A DNA stretch of 64,000 bases from Brevibacillus reuszeri. GTDB lineage: Bacteria > Bacillota > Bacilli > Brevibacillales > Brevibacillaceae. Position 1 is the first letter of the stretch. Every line of letters starts with the position of its first letter. The position numbers and the translations under genes are program-made. Below are positions 35,997-45,332 of the stretch, piece after piece. The stretch covers positions 934,547-998,546 of the forward strand of contig NZ_LGIQ01000009.1 of the NCBI RefSeq assembly GCF_001187725.1. Direction: 5' to 3'. Below the pieces are notes generated by a model that saw only the letters and a list, made by a program, of their open reading frames with translations, had not been told where the DNA came from and did no database searches.

Positions 35997-36959
35997 CTAT
36001 AGATCCAAAACCAGCCTCCCCTTTCCTCGCGATACACAGCTTAACATGGTTCGATTGGATTTTTGCTGTTCTTCGGATAGAAACGAGTCAAAGTGAACAA
36101 TCTCTCCTTCTGTCACCTTTATTTCGCAAGTCCCGCAACCGCCTACACGGCAGGAGTATGGGATCTTGATTCCATTTTGCAACAGCACGTCCAACAAGGT
36201 AGCGTTCGCTGGAACCTCAAGCTCTGTTTCCTTTCTTTTCATTCTTATTTGGAACGCATGTTGTTCCTTCATTGGCCTCGGAGCAAATCGCTCGAAGTGA
36301 ACATGGAAGGGAGGATAGCCATATGTCTTGGCTGAAGTGGCAAAGTCTTGAATCATGCTCTCAGGACCACAAAAATAAACATGCGTACCAATTCGATGAT
36401 TCAAAAGTTGCGTTGGAGATATACGTTTTTTGTCTTCACCATTCGAAAAATAAAAGTGACATTGATTTGGGAAGGCCTCATGCAAGTAGTCATAAAAAGC
36501 ACACTGCTCTTTTGATTTTGCCGCATAATGCAGTTCAAAGGTCTTATTCTTTTCAGTGAGCTCCGCCATCATAGATAAAAATGGGGTAATCCCAATCCCG
36601 GCTGCATAAAATGCGTGATGCTTCGCTTGAAAGCTCAATGGAAAGTAATTCTTCGGGTAGCTTACTGATAAAACATCACCTACTTGAACGTGATGGTGCC
36701 AATAATAAGAGCCCCCAGTTGAATCTTCTGCTAAGCGGACAGCGATTTCAAGCAGTCCCGTCTTTGCCGTTAGGTTAAAAACAGAATAATGCCGATCCAA
36801 TATTCCGGTGGGTTGTGGTAAAAAAGTTGTTATGTGAGAACCGCCACTAAAGGGCGGAAGTATGGTATCATCTATTGCTTGCAATGTGAATCTTTTGATT
36901 GTGGAAGTTTCTTCCTTTATATTTGCTACACGCACTTGAAGTGCTCTGTTTCGATACAA
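35997..36959 (-). CDS. Reductase subunit of a dimethylamine-type oxidative N-demethylase (PDR/VanB family)
   Basis: A TTG start at 36957-36959, 9 nt after AGGAGG, is preferred; the open frame continues upstream into the previous gene without a ribosome site. The 320-residue protein has a flavin-binding barrel (RHYSVFNL, about 55), an NAD domain (AAGIGITPFLSM, about 110; CGPESM, about 200) and a C-terminal plant-type 2Fe-2S ferredoxin (CRVGGCGTCEIKV with a later LSCVSRG). It passes electrons from NAD(P)H to the haem subunit encoded two genes upstream. It is the last gene of the operon. Confidence 0.85.
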   Translation of the reverse strand: MYRNRALQVRVANIKEETSTIKRFTLQAIDDTILPPFSGGSHITTFLPQPTGILDRHYSVFNLTAKTGLLEIAVRLAEDSTGGSYYWHHHVQVGDVLSVSYPKNYFPLSFQAKHHAFYAAGIGITPFLSMMAELTEKNKTFELHYAAKSKEQCAFYDYLHEAFPNQCHFYFSNGEDKKRISPTQLLNHRIGTHVYFCGPESMIQDFATSAKTYGYPPFHVHFERFAPRPMKEQHAFQIRMKRKETELEVPANATLLDVLLQNGIKIPYSCRVGGCGTCEIKVTEGEIVHFDSFLSEEQQKSNRTMLSCVSRGKGRLVLDL

Positions 36960-36982
36960 CTCAATGTTCCTCCTGTATTCCG

Positions 36983-37447
36983 TTATTTGATCGATGAATA
37001 ACCAAGAAATGCATCTAAACGACGTGAATAATGGTTCGAAACTTCCAGGTATAGTCCACAATGTATACAGATAACGTGCAATACTTCCTCGACCTCATGA
37101 ATCCCATAGCATTTACTGCAAAGTAACTTCTTTCTAGCAGGTCCTATGACTTTCAATTGCATTTCAAATTCCGTAAAGCCTGCCTCCAAAGCCAGATTTT
37201 TTATTCGACTAACAAATTCCCACTTACCAGACAAGTACATATAGGTTCCCATTTTTTGTTGACTGAACCACTGTTCAAGGAAGGAATCAGATTCATGTTC
37301 AATTTCGAGGAAATCAAATGGGACATGATCTTCCATGGTCTGACGAACGAGTGGATATAACGCTTCTGCACCCGCTGAATCGGTGCAAAATAAATATTTC
37401 CTTTTCCCCTTGCTAAATAAAAGCTCCTTTTGCACTGGTCTTATCAT
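36983..37447 (-). CDS. DmmA-family subunit of oxidative N-demethylase
   Basis: This 154-residue protein has a flavodoxin-like N-terminal part (KYLFCTDSAGAEALYPLV; YMYLSGKWEFVSRI) and a C-terminal zinc ribbon with two Cys pairs (CSKCYG near residue 110, CIHCGLY near 130). This matches the dimethylamine monooxygenase subunit DmmA family. In characterised enzymes a small subunit of this kind associates with the haem and reductase subunits and handles the released formaldehyde; I infer the same here. The start overlaps the stop of the haem subunit gene by 4 bp. Confidence 0.78.
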   Translation of the reverse strand: MIRPVQKELLFSKGKRKYLFCTDSAGAEALYPLVRQTMEDHVPFDFLEIEHESDSFLEQWFSQQKMGTYMYLSGKWEFVSRIKNLALEAGFTEFEMQLKVIGPARKKLLCSKCYGIHEVEEVLHVICIHCGLYLEVSNHYSRRLDAFLGYSSIK

Positions 37448-38394
37448 CTCTTTTTCATTTCCTCTACAAGATATTCAAGTACATGTTGCCGATAGTGGGA
37501 AATCCCTTTGTAATCAGAAATAAAATCAGGGAGTCCGTGCAAAATAGCATAAAATTGCTCTAACCAAGGTGGATGCTGAATGAACCTTTCCAAAGGAAGC
37601 ATGTGTGAATGAATGGTGAATAAAATTCCGTTGCTTTTCGGCAGACGAAATAGCTTTTGCATCTCTACCCTCAAATGCACGAGCCATCCTGCATTTTCCT
37701 TTGTCACTTGTTTGCGTGCCTGCCCCCATTCTGCAAACGTTTCAAGCGAGGTATCTAGCTTGTTGCCCGCCATGAGTGACCAATTTTTTCTTCCCCACGG
37801 AGTGTCTGCTTCGATTCGCATGAGAAATTGCAGGATTCGATCATCCAGTAATTCTGACTGAAACCCCGGAATTGGCGAATGGATTTCTTTGAAAGTCATC
37901 CCTACGTTAAAATACAAAGACCAATTGGCTGGAAAGCATAGCTGGCCAGCGTCTAGAAACAGGTCGCCGTCCCGCTGCATCATCAAAAGTAAATCTTCTT
38001 GAACATGACGACCGATAAAATCCAAAGGTTCTTCCTCTAGTGTTGTTCGATCTCCGAAGATAAAAGCTACTCTTTCATTTGTCAGGACGTTTGAAAAAAT
38101 CCACTGTTCATCATTCTTTTCCAATTCAAACAGTTCTGGATAAAAATAGACAAGATGATGTAAAATGAGATCAACAACTTCCCATTGTGCATCCATTGTA
38201 TGTGGTGATGATTGATAACAGCGCTCTGGATGGTTTGTAAGCAGCTCTCTTTTCAAACGAATTTCATCCAAGTACTTATCCGTCACTTCAATTGGATTCG
38301 GTGGACGTAATGGGACTGCATTGTTCGAGTACTTGTAGGCTTGACTATCACCAAAGGGAAAAGGAAAAGATCGTAAATCATCCTTTAAGATCAT
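37444..38394 (-). CDS. Haem-dependent oxidative N-demethylase, catalytic (DUF3445) subunit
   Basis: This 316-residue protein carries the family's pattern: FPFPFGDSQAYKYSNN at the start, LRPPNPIEV, DEIRLKRELL, and later LFLDAGQLCFPANWSL with IHSPIPGFQ, and RIEADTPWGRKNWSL. I recognise it as the haem-binding alpha subunit of heme-dependent oxidative N-demethylase (PF11927), which removes a methyl group from secondary amines such as dimethylamine, using oxygen and reductase electrons. It is the first gene of a three-gene operon with the DmmA-like subunit and the reductase. The ribosome site is AAAGGTG. Confidence 0.85.
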   Translation of the reverse strand: MILKDDLRSFPFPFGDSQAYKYSNNAVPLRPPNPIEVTDKYLDEIRLKRELLTNHPERCYQSSPHTMDAQWEVVDLILHHLVYFYPELFELEKNDEQWIFSNVLTNERVAFIFGDRTTLEEEPLDFIGRHVQEDLLLMMQRDGDLFLDAGQLCFPANWSLYFNVGMTFKEIHSPIPGFQSELLDDRILQFLMRIEADTPWGRKNWSLMAGNKLDTSLETFAEWGQARKQVTKENAGWLVHLRVEMQKLFRLPKSNGILFTIHSHMLPLERFIQHPPWLEQFYAILHGLPDFISDYKGISHYRQHVLEYLVEEMKKR

Positions 38395-38461
38395 ACAGTC
38401 ACCTTTTTCTGAATTTTTTATCTGTTTATACTATACAAAAAATAAAGGCGGATTCAAAACA

Positions 38462-38493
38462 CAAAAAAAGAGGGCGATTTCTCCCCTCTTTTT
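38462..38493 (-). terminator. Terminator after the EamA transporter gene
   Basis: AAAGAGGG (38467-38474 area) pairs with CCCTCTTT (38483-38491), with a T-run on the minus strand. It separates the EamA gene from the N-demethylase operon. Confidence 0.75.
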
Positions 38494-38542
38494 CATGTTT
38501 ACGCTACTTTTGCTATTCACTCTTTTTCCCGTTACGGCAACA

Positions 38543-39457
38543 TTACACCGATTTCGTCTGTTTTGCCAGCATTCTCCCACTCGCACCCTGTGGAGCCTGC
38601 TTCGATCGCAGGGATGCTACGACAACTCCAGCAACAATGAGCAGAGAACCTCCTATCTGCACTGCAGTGACATGAGACCCGAGTAATAAAAAGCCAACAA
38701 GCATCGCGACGAACGGCTGTAAGTTAAGAAAAATGGCTGCTTTCCCAGTACCTACGATTTGCAGCTGTGAATTCCAAACAATCCCACATACACCTTGCAT
38801 CAAAATCGCCGTGAAAATGAGCAGGAGCCACGCCCAGCCCTCATGGCTAATCTTGGCTGCCGGATCGATTGTAAGCAGTGCTGCAGGTGTCAGAAAAAGT
38901 GTTCCCATTGTCGTAGAATAGACCGTTGAAATGAACGGGTGCAAGGTCTGCGTCAGCTTTCGAATAATGATCATTGAAGACGAGAATGTAACCATGGCGA
39001 TCACAATGAGTAATACGCCTTTGGAAATTGATAAGCCAGCCCCTATCCCCACGACAAAAAAAGTACCCACGAGTGCCAGCCCAGAACCGATCTTCATGCG
39101 CAAAGTAAATTGTTCTTTTAAAAACAGCGAAGCGAGTACTGCAGTCACGATTGGTGCCATGGATAAAATCAAGGAAGCTGTCGTAGCATCTGTTGTCAGC
39201 AAACCGTTAAAATAAGCAGTTTGATTCGCTAACGTTCCGATCAGTCCGAGCATGATCAGCAAGCCTAGCTCTTTTGAATTGATTTTCACAAACTTTTTGG
39301 TCACCCAAGCGTAAATCAGCAAAAACATTGAGGTAAATAACAGCCGAACATCTGCAAGAAATAGCGGTGGAAATTCTTTGACCAACATACTTCCAAACAC
39401 AAAATTACTGCCCCATAACGTCACACAAAACAACAATAGCATGTAGGACCGAATCAT
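38543..39457 (-). CDS. EamA/DMT-superfamily transporter
   Basis: This 304-residue membrane protein has ten predicted hydrophobic segments in two EamA repeats (about 5-140 and 150-285). Repeat starts read LLLFCVTLWGSNFVFG and LLIVIAMVTFSSSMII, and each repeat ends with an APIVTAVLASLFLKEQ-type helix (second: QPFVAMLVGFLLLGSH). Such proteins export or exchange small metabolites. The substrate cannot be told. It is a single gene with its own terminator. Confidence 0.92.
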   Translation of the reverse strand: MIRSYMLLLFCVTLWGSNFVFGSMLVKEFPPLFLADVRLLFTSMFLLIYAWVTKKFVKINSKELGLLIMLGLIGTLANQTAYFNGLLTTDATTASLILSMAPIVTAVLASLFLKEQFTLRMKIGSGLALVGTFFVVGIGAGLSISKGVLLIVIAMVTFSSSMIIIRKLTQTLHPFISTVYSTTMGTLFLTPAALLTIDPAAKISHEGWAWLLLIFTAILMQGVCGIVWNSQLQIVGTGKAAIFLNLQPFVAMLVGFLLLGSHVTAVQIGGSLLIVAGVVVASLRSKQAPQGASGRMLAKQTKSV

Positions 39458-39576
39458 GGATTAGCCTTCTTTCGCCCGTTGCATTAATCATATCGTAGCA
39501 ATACTACATGAGAAACTGAAAAAAGTCCATGAGTTTACCTGCTATACTTTTATCTAATTTATGTCCGATCAAACAC

Positions 39577-39760
39577 ATTGACACCAGGGACAATCATGGA
39601 TTGGGCAAGTAAGGCATACGACCTCAGCCAAAAGGCATGGCAAAGCCAAGTTTTCTAATAATCAGGAATAGCGGTAAGGATCATGAATTCTGTCACCTCG
39701 TACTCCTCCGCCAGCTTTCCAACTCTGTATGTATATCCTGCCACGAGGATTGTTTCGCTA
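39577..39760 (-). pseudogene. Remnant of a luciferase-like (LLM class) oxidoreductase C-terminus
   Basis: On the minus strand, just after the TetR stop, the frame reads SSETILVAGYTYRVGKL, AEEYEVTEFMILTAI and then an in-frame TAG at 39655-39657. The same frame resumes as LRSYALLAQSM (39595-39627). Intact LLM flavin monooxygenases end with LAEEYxVDElMixT followed by RLRSYELLAE, so the order is right, but a stop and a few extra codons interrupt it. Nothing of the N-terminal 250 residues remains. It may have been the gene once controlled by the adjacent TetR. Confidence 0.6.
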
Positions 39761-40372
39761 CTTTTCCTGAACCGTATTAAAAAGAACATTATGCAATGCT
39801 TTTCCATAGATGTGCACGGGCATATCCTCTTTACTGATATAATAGAAAATCGCCATGCCATTCTCCAGCGACAAAATCGTCCAAGCCATTTCTTCTGCTG
39901 AAAGCGGAGGCTGATGGCTCTGTTTGACTAGTAGCTGTTCAATAGCTTCAGACATTTGACGAATAGACTTTCGAATCATTTCTGACCACTTGTGACTAAC
40001 GGACTCTTCCCGCATGGCGTAGAGTAAAAACTCCATATTCAGCATACTCCATGCCCGGTTTTCTTGGCGGATGGAATGAACATAGTCCTGCATAGTTTCA
40101 ATAAAATGGGAGATGGATTGATGCTGGTCGATGACTTTCAGGATATTTTGCACATGGACGTGCATCTGTTGTTCCATGATTGCCAGAAAAAGCTCTTCTT
40201 TGGAATGAAAATGGGCGTATACCGCTCCTTTACTGAATCCAGCAGTTTCGGCAATTTTATCCACAGAAGCCCCGTGAAAGCCGAATTTCGCAAAGGTTTC
40301 TACAGCTGATTCCAGAAGTAACTGCCGTGTTTCCTTCTTTCGCTCCACTTGGGTTAGTCTGCGTCTGACCAT
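39758..40372 (-). CDS. TetR/AcrR-family regulator
   Basis: The start is the ATG at 40370-40372 after AAGGAG (204 residues). The helix-turn-helix is GFHGASVDKIAETAGFSKGAVYAHF (about 35-58). The rest is the helical effector domain with many Met, Trp and His residues (MEQQMHVHVQ, WSEMIRKSIRQM), suggesting a hydrophobic ligand. It diverges from ctaB, and on the other side lies only debris of a flavin oxidoreductase, so its present target is unclear; self-regulation is likely. Confidence 0.9.
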   Translation of the reverse strand: MVRRRLTQVERKKETRQLLLESAVETFAKFGFHGASVDKIAETAGFSKGAVYAHFHSKEELFLAIMEQQMHVHVQNILKVIDQHQSISHFIETMQDYVHSIRQENRAWSMLNMEFLLYAMREESVSHKWSEMIRKSIRQMSEAIEQLLVKQSHQPPLSAEEMAWTILSLENGMAIFYYISKEDMPVHIYGKALHNVLFNTVQEK

Positions 40373-40421
40373 TCTTCCTTCTCCTTCGCTTGACATTCGT
40401 ACTCTGTAGCATTAATATACC

Positions 40422-40453
40422 ACATAGTATATAAATTCGTATAAGTATGTAAA
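40422..40453 (-). promoter_or_regulatory. TetR gene promoter with overlapping dyad
   Basis: TTTACA (40448-40453) and TATACT (40426-40431) on the minus strand are 16 bp apart. The stretch begins ACATA and ends TATGT, with further partial symmetry (TATA...TATA), a possible autorepressor site. The arms are short. Confidence 0.4.
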
Positions 40454-40553
40454 TAATTTTATCGCTGGATGACGCAAGAAACAAACTACCAATCATGTCA
40501 CTCTAGATTATGAGCTGACTTTTATATATTCTAGTAAGGGGAGGTGGCTCAGC

Positions 40554-41471
40554 ATGCGAGGAGAAGCTCACGCTGCAGCGCAGAAACAAAGTCTGCCATC
40601 TATTTTGTCGCAAACCGTAAAAACCGGTATCATTAAATCGAACTTGGTTCCAATGTTCGCAGGTCTGACATTGGCTATGTTTACATATCACTACAGCCTG
40701 CTTGAAAAGCTACCGGAAATCTTGCTTTCTTTTGTAGGTTCGTCTCTGATCATGGGGGCAGCCGGTGCATTTAACAATCTCTATGATCGCGATATTGACG
40801 CCATTATGGAGAGAACCAAAAAAAGACCTACCGTGACCGGTGAGATCGAGCCTCAGTTGGTCCTGTGGCTGGCGATCATCATGACTGTTCTGGGCTTGAC
40901 CGCTCTCGCATTTACCACTACTCTAGCAGCTATCCTAGGGTTTCTAGGATTGTTTTTTTATGTTGTACCCTATACCATGTGGAGCAAGCGAAGAACGATT
41001 TACAACACGGAGATCGGAAGTATTTCGGGAGCGATGCCGCCTCTCATCGGATGGGCTGCCATTTACCCGGATATCACTCATCCTGCTGTTCTCGGTTTGT
41101 TTATTATTATGGTGATTTGGCAAATGCCGCACTTCTACACCATTGCTATTCGCAAGCATGACGAATACAAGGCAGCTAAGGTTCCGATGCTCCCTGTTGT
41201 TAAAGGAATAAAACGAACCTATATCCAAACGAATATTTATCTGGTTGTCCTGATTGCTGCCAGCTTTCTCTTTGAATCACTCAGTATTGGTCTGATGCTG
41301 GTTGCTCTACTTCTGAGTGTCGCTTGGCTGGCATTGAGCGTTCTTGGCTATTCAAAGATGGATTCCGAGAAATGGGCAAAATCGATGTTTATTTTCTCTC
41401 TGGTTCATATGACCGTTCTTTTTTCGACAGTCATTATTTACTCGCTCATGGGTATCCTGTTCGGATTGTAA
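40554..41471 (+). CDS. ctaB: Protoheme IX farnesyltransferase (haem O synthase)
   Basis: This 305-residue UbiA-family membrane protein has nine hydrophobic segments. The two Asp-rich prenyl-diphosphate sites are NNLYDRDID (about 76-84) followed by ERTKKRPT, and YTMWSKRRTIYNTEIGS (about 145-160). The signature GAMPPLIGW and the loop IRKHDEYKAAKVPMLP are specific to CtaB/CyoE. It farnesylates haem B to haem O, needed for haem-copper oxidases. GGGGAGG precedes the ATG. No ctaA or cta oxidase genes are adjacent, so this is a stand-alone or second copy. Confidence 0.95.
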   Translation: MRGEAHAAAQKQSLPSILSQTVKTGIIKSNLVPMFAGLTLAMFTYHYSLLEKLPEILLSFVGSSLIMGAAGAFNNLYDRDIDAIMERTKKRPTVTGEIEPQLVLWLAIIMTVLGLTALAFTTTLAAILGFLGLFFYVVPYTMWSKRRTIYNTEIGSISGAMPPLIGWAAIYPDITHPAVLGLFIIMVIWQMPHFYTIAIRKHDEYKAAKVPMLPVVKGIKRTYIQTNIYLVVLIAASFLFESLSIGLMLVALLLSVAWLALSVLGYSKMDSEKWAKSMFIFSLVHMTVLFSTVIIYSLMGILFGL

Positions 41472-41477
41472 AAACGC

Positions 41478-41525
41478 AAACCCCCTTGGAAAAAGCTCGA
41501 TCCCAAGGGGGTTTACCTTTTTACT
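41478..41525. terminator. Terminator after ctaB
   Basis: A strong 12-bp stem (AAACCCCCTTGG at 41478-41489 with 41502-41514) is followed by Ts. It also lies 12 bp beyond the stop of the convergent dehydrogenase gene. Confidence 0.88.
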
Positions 41526-41536
41526 CGGAATGGTAA

Positions 41537-42517
41537 TTATGAACGCTTGGAAGGAATGGCTGTCAATAAAGCCGGTGGTTGTTTCCCCTCAAGTCCCATC
41601 ACGAGATTTTCTGCAGCAAAACGGGCCATCGCAAGTCTCGTCTCAGCAGTCGCCGAGCCAATATGCGGCAGCGTAACCACATTGGGCATCGAGAGAAGTG
41701 GATGATCTGGACTCACCGGTTCTTGTACAAACACATCTGTACCTGCTGCCAAAATCTTTCCTTCTTGCAACGCCTCTACCAAAGCTTCCTCATCAACCGT
41801 TGCTCCCCGTGAACCATTTACAAAAATCGCGGTCTTTTTCATGAGAGCGAATTCTTTTTCGCCAATTAAATTTTGTGTCTCAGGCGTCAACGGAACCATC
41901 AAGCAAATAAAATCGGCATCCTGGCACAATTTCTCCAGAGAGCAATAGGTAGCCTGATAGGTACGCTCTACCTCTTCGTTGCGCGAGCGATTGTGGTAAA
42001 GAATGTTCATGCCAAATCCAAAATGAGCCCGCTTGGCAATGGCCGCACCGATTCTTCCCATCCCGATTATCCCGAGGGTTTTGTGGTGCATATCGACCCC
42101 AAAATGGGTCGGGGTTAAATTTGCCGTCCACTCCCCTGCTTTCACGTAATGATCAAGCTCAGGTATTCTGCGGGCGACTGCCAGCATTAAACCAATCATC
42201 GTGTCCGCAACCGTTTCATTTAAGACATCCGGTGTGTTTGTCGCCATAACGCCTCTACTGTTTAGCGCAGCTAAATCCAAATTATCATAGCCAACGGAAA
42301 TATTGCTCACAATTTTTAATTGTGGTGCTCTTTCCAGCAATTCCTCATCTACTTTTAATCCCGCACCGAAGAGTCCTTCTGCTGTCTTTAACTCCTCATA
42401 AAAAGAAGCGGATGTATTGTCGTCCATATTTTCAAAATAAACAACCTCGCAAGCATCACGTACATATTCCAGAATGACCGGCTCTACTTTTTTATAAATA
42501 ATCACTTTTGGTTTCAT
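41537..42517 (-). CDS. D-2-hydroxyacid dehydrogenase (glyoxylate/2-ketogluconate reductase-like)
   Basis: This 326-residue protein has the NAD-binding motif GIIGMGRIGAAIA (about 147-160), the catalytic Arg in NGSRGATVDEEAL (about 233), a Glu in the EPVSPDHPL region and the catalytic His in LPHIGSAT (about 286-293). It reduces a 2-oxo acid such as glyoxylate or hydroxypyruvate with NAD(P)H; the side-chain preference is not visible. It is a single gene, convergent with ctaB. Confidence 0.92.
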   Translation of the reverse strand: MKPKVIIYKKVEPVILEYVRDACEVVYFENMDDNTSASFYEELKTAEGLFGAGLKVDEELLERAPQLKIVSNISVGYDNLDLAALNSRGVMATNTPDVLNETVADTMIGLMLAVARRIPELDHYVKAGEWTANLTPTHFGVDMHHKTLGIIGMGRIGAAIAKRAHFGFGMNILYHNRSRNEEVERTYQATYCSLEKLCQDADFICLMVPLTPETQNLIGEKEFALMKKTAIFVNGSRGATVDEEALVEALQEGKILAAGTDVFVQEPVSPDHPLLSMPNVVTLPHIGSATAETRLAMARFAAENLVMGLEGKQPPALLTAIPSKRS

Positions 42518-42542
42518 GTGTACTCATCCTCGCTTTCGAAGT

Positions 42543-42577
42543 AAAAAGACCAACGAACCTAATGATTCGCTGGTCTT
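42543..42577 (-). terminator. Terminator after the acyltransferase gene
   Basis: AAGACCAACGAA (42546-42557) pairs with TTCGCTGGTCTT (42565-42576), followed by TTTTT on the minus strand. Confidence 0.82.
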
Positions 42578-42627
42578 CTATCCAGTTCGGAAAGAAAGGA
42601 TGCAATTCCTGCTTTCTGGCAAAAGAA

Positions 42628-44841
42628 TTACGACTCCCCACCTGGAGTATCGCTTTTTGTCTCTACAGCCTGCACCGCTTCATCGGATGCTGGCTTTTTT
42701 TCTGGATTCACATGCTGTTCTGCTTGTTCCGGTCGAACAGACTTGGCAAGAAGCGCTGCATAAGCCTCCGAGCCCTCACGCTTCAAGTGAACGCCATCGT
42801 TATAGAAATACGAACTTTTCCCTGCACTCGCTGCATACCAGTCGATCAAGCTTGTGTGGGGGTAAGCAGCGGCAACCTCCGCCAAGGTCGCATTCACAAC
42901 ACTTTCCCACGGCTTCGGTACACGAGTGTTCACGAGTATGATTTGATCAGCACCATCCAGCGATTGCAGCAGCTTCTCCAGCTGTTTTTTGCTGAAGGCC
43001 CCATTGGTACCAAGCTCAATGATGATTCGATTTCCGAGCAAGCCCTTTGCTTTGAGCTGTTCTACCAGCTCTGGAGCCTGTGACATCTGTCTGCCGATTT
43101 TGGCATCGATCACGATTCCCGGCAAAAGCTTTTCCAGATGCGGAGCCACATCCAGCATCACCGAGTCTCCTAATGCCGTAATCCCTTTACCAGAGCTAAC
43201 TGCAGCCTCCTCAGGGCGTACTGCCTGGTCCTGTTTCCCGGAATTGGTTGTATCTTGTGGATTTGCACCATCGGAGGCATCAGGATGATTCGCATTCGCC
43301 GTACTCTGTGCTTGATCTGGTTCTGATTTTCCTTGGGTTGGTTTTTCCGTTTTTGCAGGTGTTGTCGCCGTTTCATTCGTTTTAACGGGTGCAGAAGGCT
43401 TTTTCCCTGTTTCGGGCTTGCTAGCTGGTGGAACGATAGGACCATGTGGACCAAGCCCAGCATCGAACTGACTGTCGTTTTTCCCTTGCTCTTCTGGCAA
43501 TTGTGCCAAGCCAGAGGATTGCGCGGATTCCATTGCTTCTGAATCCGTTTGTGGCTGGCTGGCTGTAGCATCGGAGCGGAGGGATGCAACACCGAAATAC
43601 GTCACACACAAAATGATCGCGCACCCTGATGCGATCCATCGTGTATATCGCTTGGACTGCTGGCCTTGTTTTACAGGACGCAGCTTTGCCCAAACCTTGC
43701 CCAAGGCACCGCGTCGAATCGGTTCTTCGATATACTTCCAGGAGAGTGCTGCAAGGACGAGCGTCGCGGTCAATTGAAGAATAGCGCGTGTGATTTGGCT
43801 CCATTCACTTTGTTCAACCGTTGGGGTAGTCAAAACGATAATCGGATAGTGCCATAAATAGATGGCGTACGAGCGTACACCGAGCCAGCGGAGCGGCTTG
43901 CATCCCATCCACTTGGCAAAATGACTCGCTGGATGCGCAAGCACAGCCACTACAACAGCGCTCACGACAGACAGCAGGACTAATCCTCCTTGGTATAAAA
44001 AATCATCATATTGATTCGTTTTCCAAATCCCATAGAGCAGGATAGCAAGACCGAGAAATCCTGTGGCATCAAGGGTAATGCGAGCTTTCGCAGATATATC
44101 GGGGGATAGTTTTCGACTGGGCCATACCATTGCCAGCACCGCACCAATCAGAAGGGCAAAAACCCGTGTATCCGTTCCGTAATAGACCCGACTTGGATCT
44201 AGACCTGGTTCATAGAGGAATGCCATCGCCAGCGCGGAAATGGCAGCTGCTAGCAGTGTGAGAACGATAAGTGGACCGCGACGTTTCACGAAATGCAAAC
44301 CGAAGGCTAGGAGCAGTGGCCAGAACAAATAAAATTGCTCCTCAACGGCAAGCGACCACAAATGCCCGAGTGGAGAAGGCGGACCAAATTTTTGAAAATA
44401 GGAGACATCCTGAAAAATCAGCCACCAGTTACTGACATACAAAATGGCAGCGGGAACATCTCCGCGTACACTCGACATTTGAGCGGGAGAGAAAATGGCA
44501 GCCCATGCCACGACGAGCATCAAGAGCAGCAGTAATGCCGGCAGCAGCCGACGTGCTCTTCGTATCCAAAAGTCCTTCATGTCGAGGCGACCATGACGAG
44601 TCCACTGAGCAATGAGCAAATCGGTAATCAGATATCCCGAGAGGACAAAGAAAATACCTACGCCCAAAAGTCCTCCAGGCGCCCAGTTGTAATTCAGATG
44701 ATAGACGATTACGGCAAGTACCGCCAGAGCTCTCAGTCCGTCTATTCCAGCCATGTAGCGGCTGGAGCCTTTGAGTGGTTCAGGCATCGTGACGGCCTCC
44801 TCTGCTCTTTGCTTGGCGATTCTTACTTGTTTTGTTGCCAT
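42628..44841 (-). CDS. OatA-like membrane acyltransferase with C-terminal SGNH domain
   Basis: This 737-residue protein has an acyltransferase-3 membrane domain with about eleven helices (about 30-420; YMAGIDGLRALAVLAVIVYHL with the active His, FFVLSGYLIT). A long low-complexity Pro/Lys/Thr/Gln linker follows (about 440-550) and then an extracellular SGNH hydrolase-like domain (about 560-690). That domain shows block I ITALGDSVMLD, block III ELGTNG and block V NDGVHL, which holds the Asp and His. The layout is that of OatA, which O-acetylates peptidoglycan muramic acid and gives lysozyme resistance. Other wall polymers are possible targets. Confidence 0.9.
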   Translation of the reverse strand: MATKQVRIAKQRAEEAVTMPEPLKGSSRYMAGIDGLRALAVLAVIVYHLNYNWAPGGLLGVGIFFVLSGYLITDLLIAQWTRHGRLDMKDFWIRRARRLLPALLLLLMLVVAWAAIFSPAQMSSVRGDVPAAILYVSNWWLIFQDVSYFQKFGPPSPLGHLWSLAVEEQFYLFWPLLLAFGLHFVKRRGPLIVLTLLAAAISALAMAFLYEPGLDPSRVYYGTDTRVFALLIGAVLAMVWPSRKLSPDISAKARITLDATGFLGLAILLYGIWKTNQYDDFLYQGGLVLLSVVSAVVVAVLAHPASHFAKWMGCKPLRWLGVRSYAIYLWHYPIIVLTTPTVEQSEWSQITRAILQLTATLVLAALSWKYIEEPIRRGALGKVWAKLRPVKQGQQSKRYTRWIASGCAIILCVTYFGVASLRSDATASQPQTDSEAMESAQSSGLAQLPEEQGKNDSQFDAGLGPHGPIVPPASKPETGKKPSAPVKTNETATTPAKTEKPTQGKSEPDQAQSTANANHPDASDGANPQDTTNSGKQDQAVRPEEAAVSSGKGITALGDSVMLDVAPHLEKLLPGIVIDAKIGRQMSQAPELVEQLKAKGLLGNRIIIELGTNGAFSKKQLEKLLQSLDGADQIILVNTRVPKPWESVVNATLAEVAAAYPHTSLIDWYAASAGKSSYFYNDGVHLKREGSEAYAALLAKSVRPEQAEQHVNPEKKPASDEAVQAVETKSDTPGGES

Positions 44842-45332
44842 GTGTTGCTCTTCGTTGTTGGTGATCCCAGGTGTGATTGCTTTGTTTGATTACCGTACTC
44901 GTCATGCAGTTCATCTGCATACTCCCCTTTTACTTCTGTTCTGTTTTCCTTTTGTTGGTGGACGGGGGCAGCCTATACACATCGGGAAATGCGTGCTGAA
45001 TGAATGCAAAAACCCCTGATTTCCAAGAAGAGGAAGAAAACGGGGTTGGTCTCGTTCATAATCTTTATGGATGATGAATTATTCCAAACATCGTGGCCCG
45101 TATTCAGGATGTGAATAACTACTCACAGTCAAATCTTTTTCGTTCTCCTTCTTACCTTATGTATACTGCATCGCCTCATTCCTGCCCGGTATGTAAAAGA
45201 AATGCTCCGGACTTTGCCAGGTCCATCACATTTATGATCCGAACCTCGTGTATCCTGATTATAAGACGCTTCAGAGGGGAAACGCGTTACAAATTGTTTA
45301 CAATTTCACACGGATTTTTTCCCGGAAAATCT
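44842..45332. other. Intergenic stretch without a recognisable gene
   Basis: Apart from the acyltransferase promoter, which I cannot pinpoint, the only structure is a weak AACCCC/GGGGTT stem with a large loop near 45008-45046. Short open frames here show no family resemblance or ribosome sites. Confidence 0.5.
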
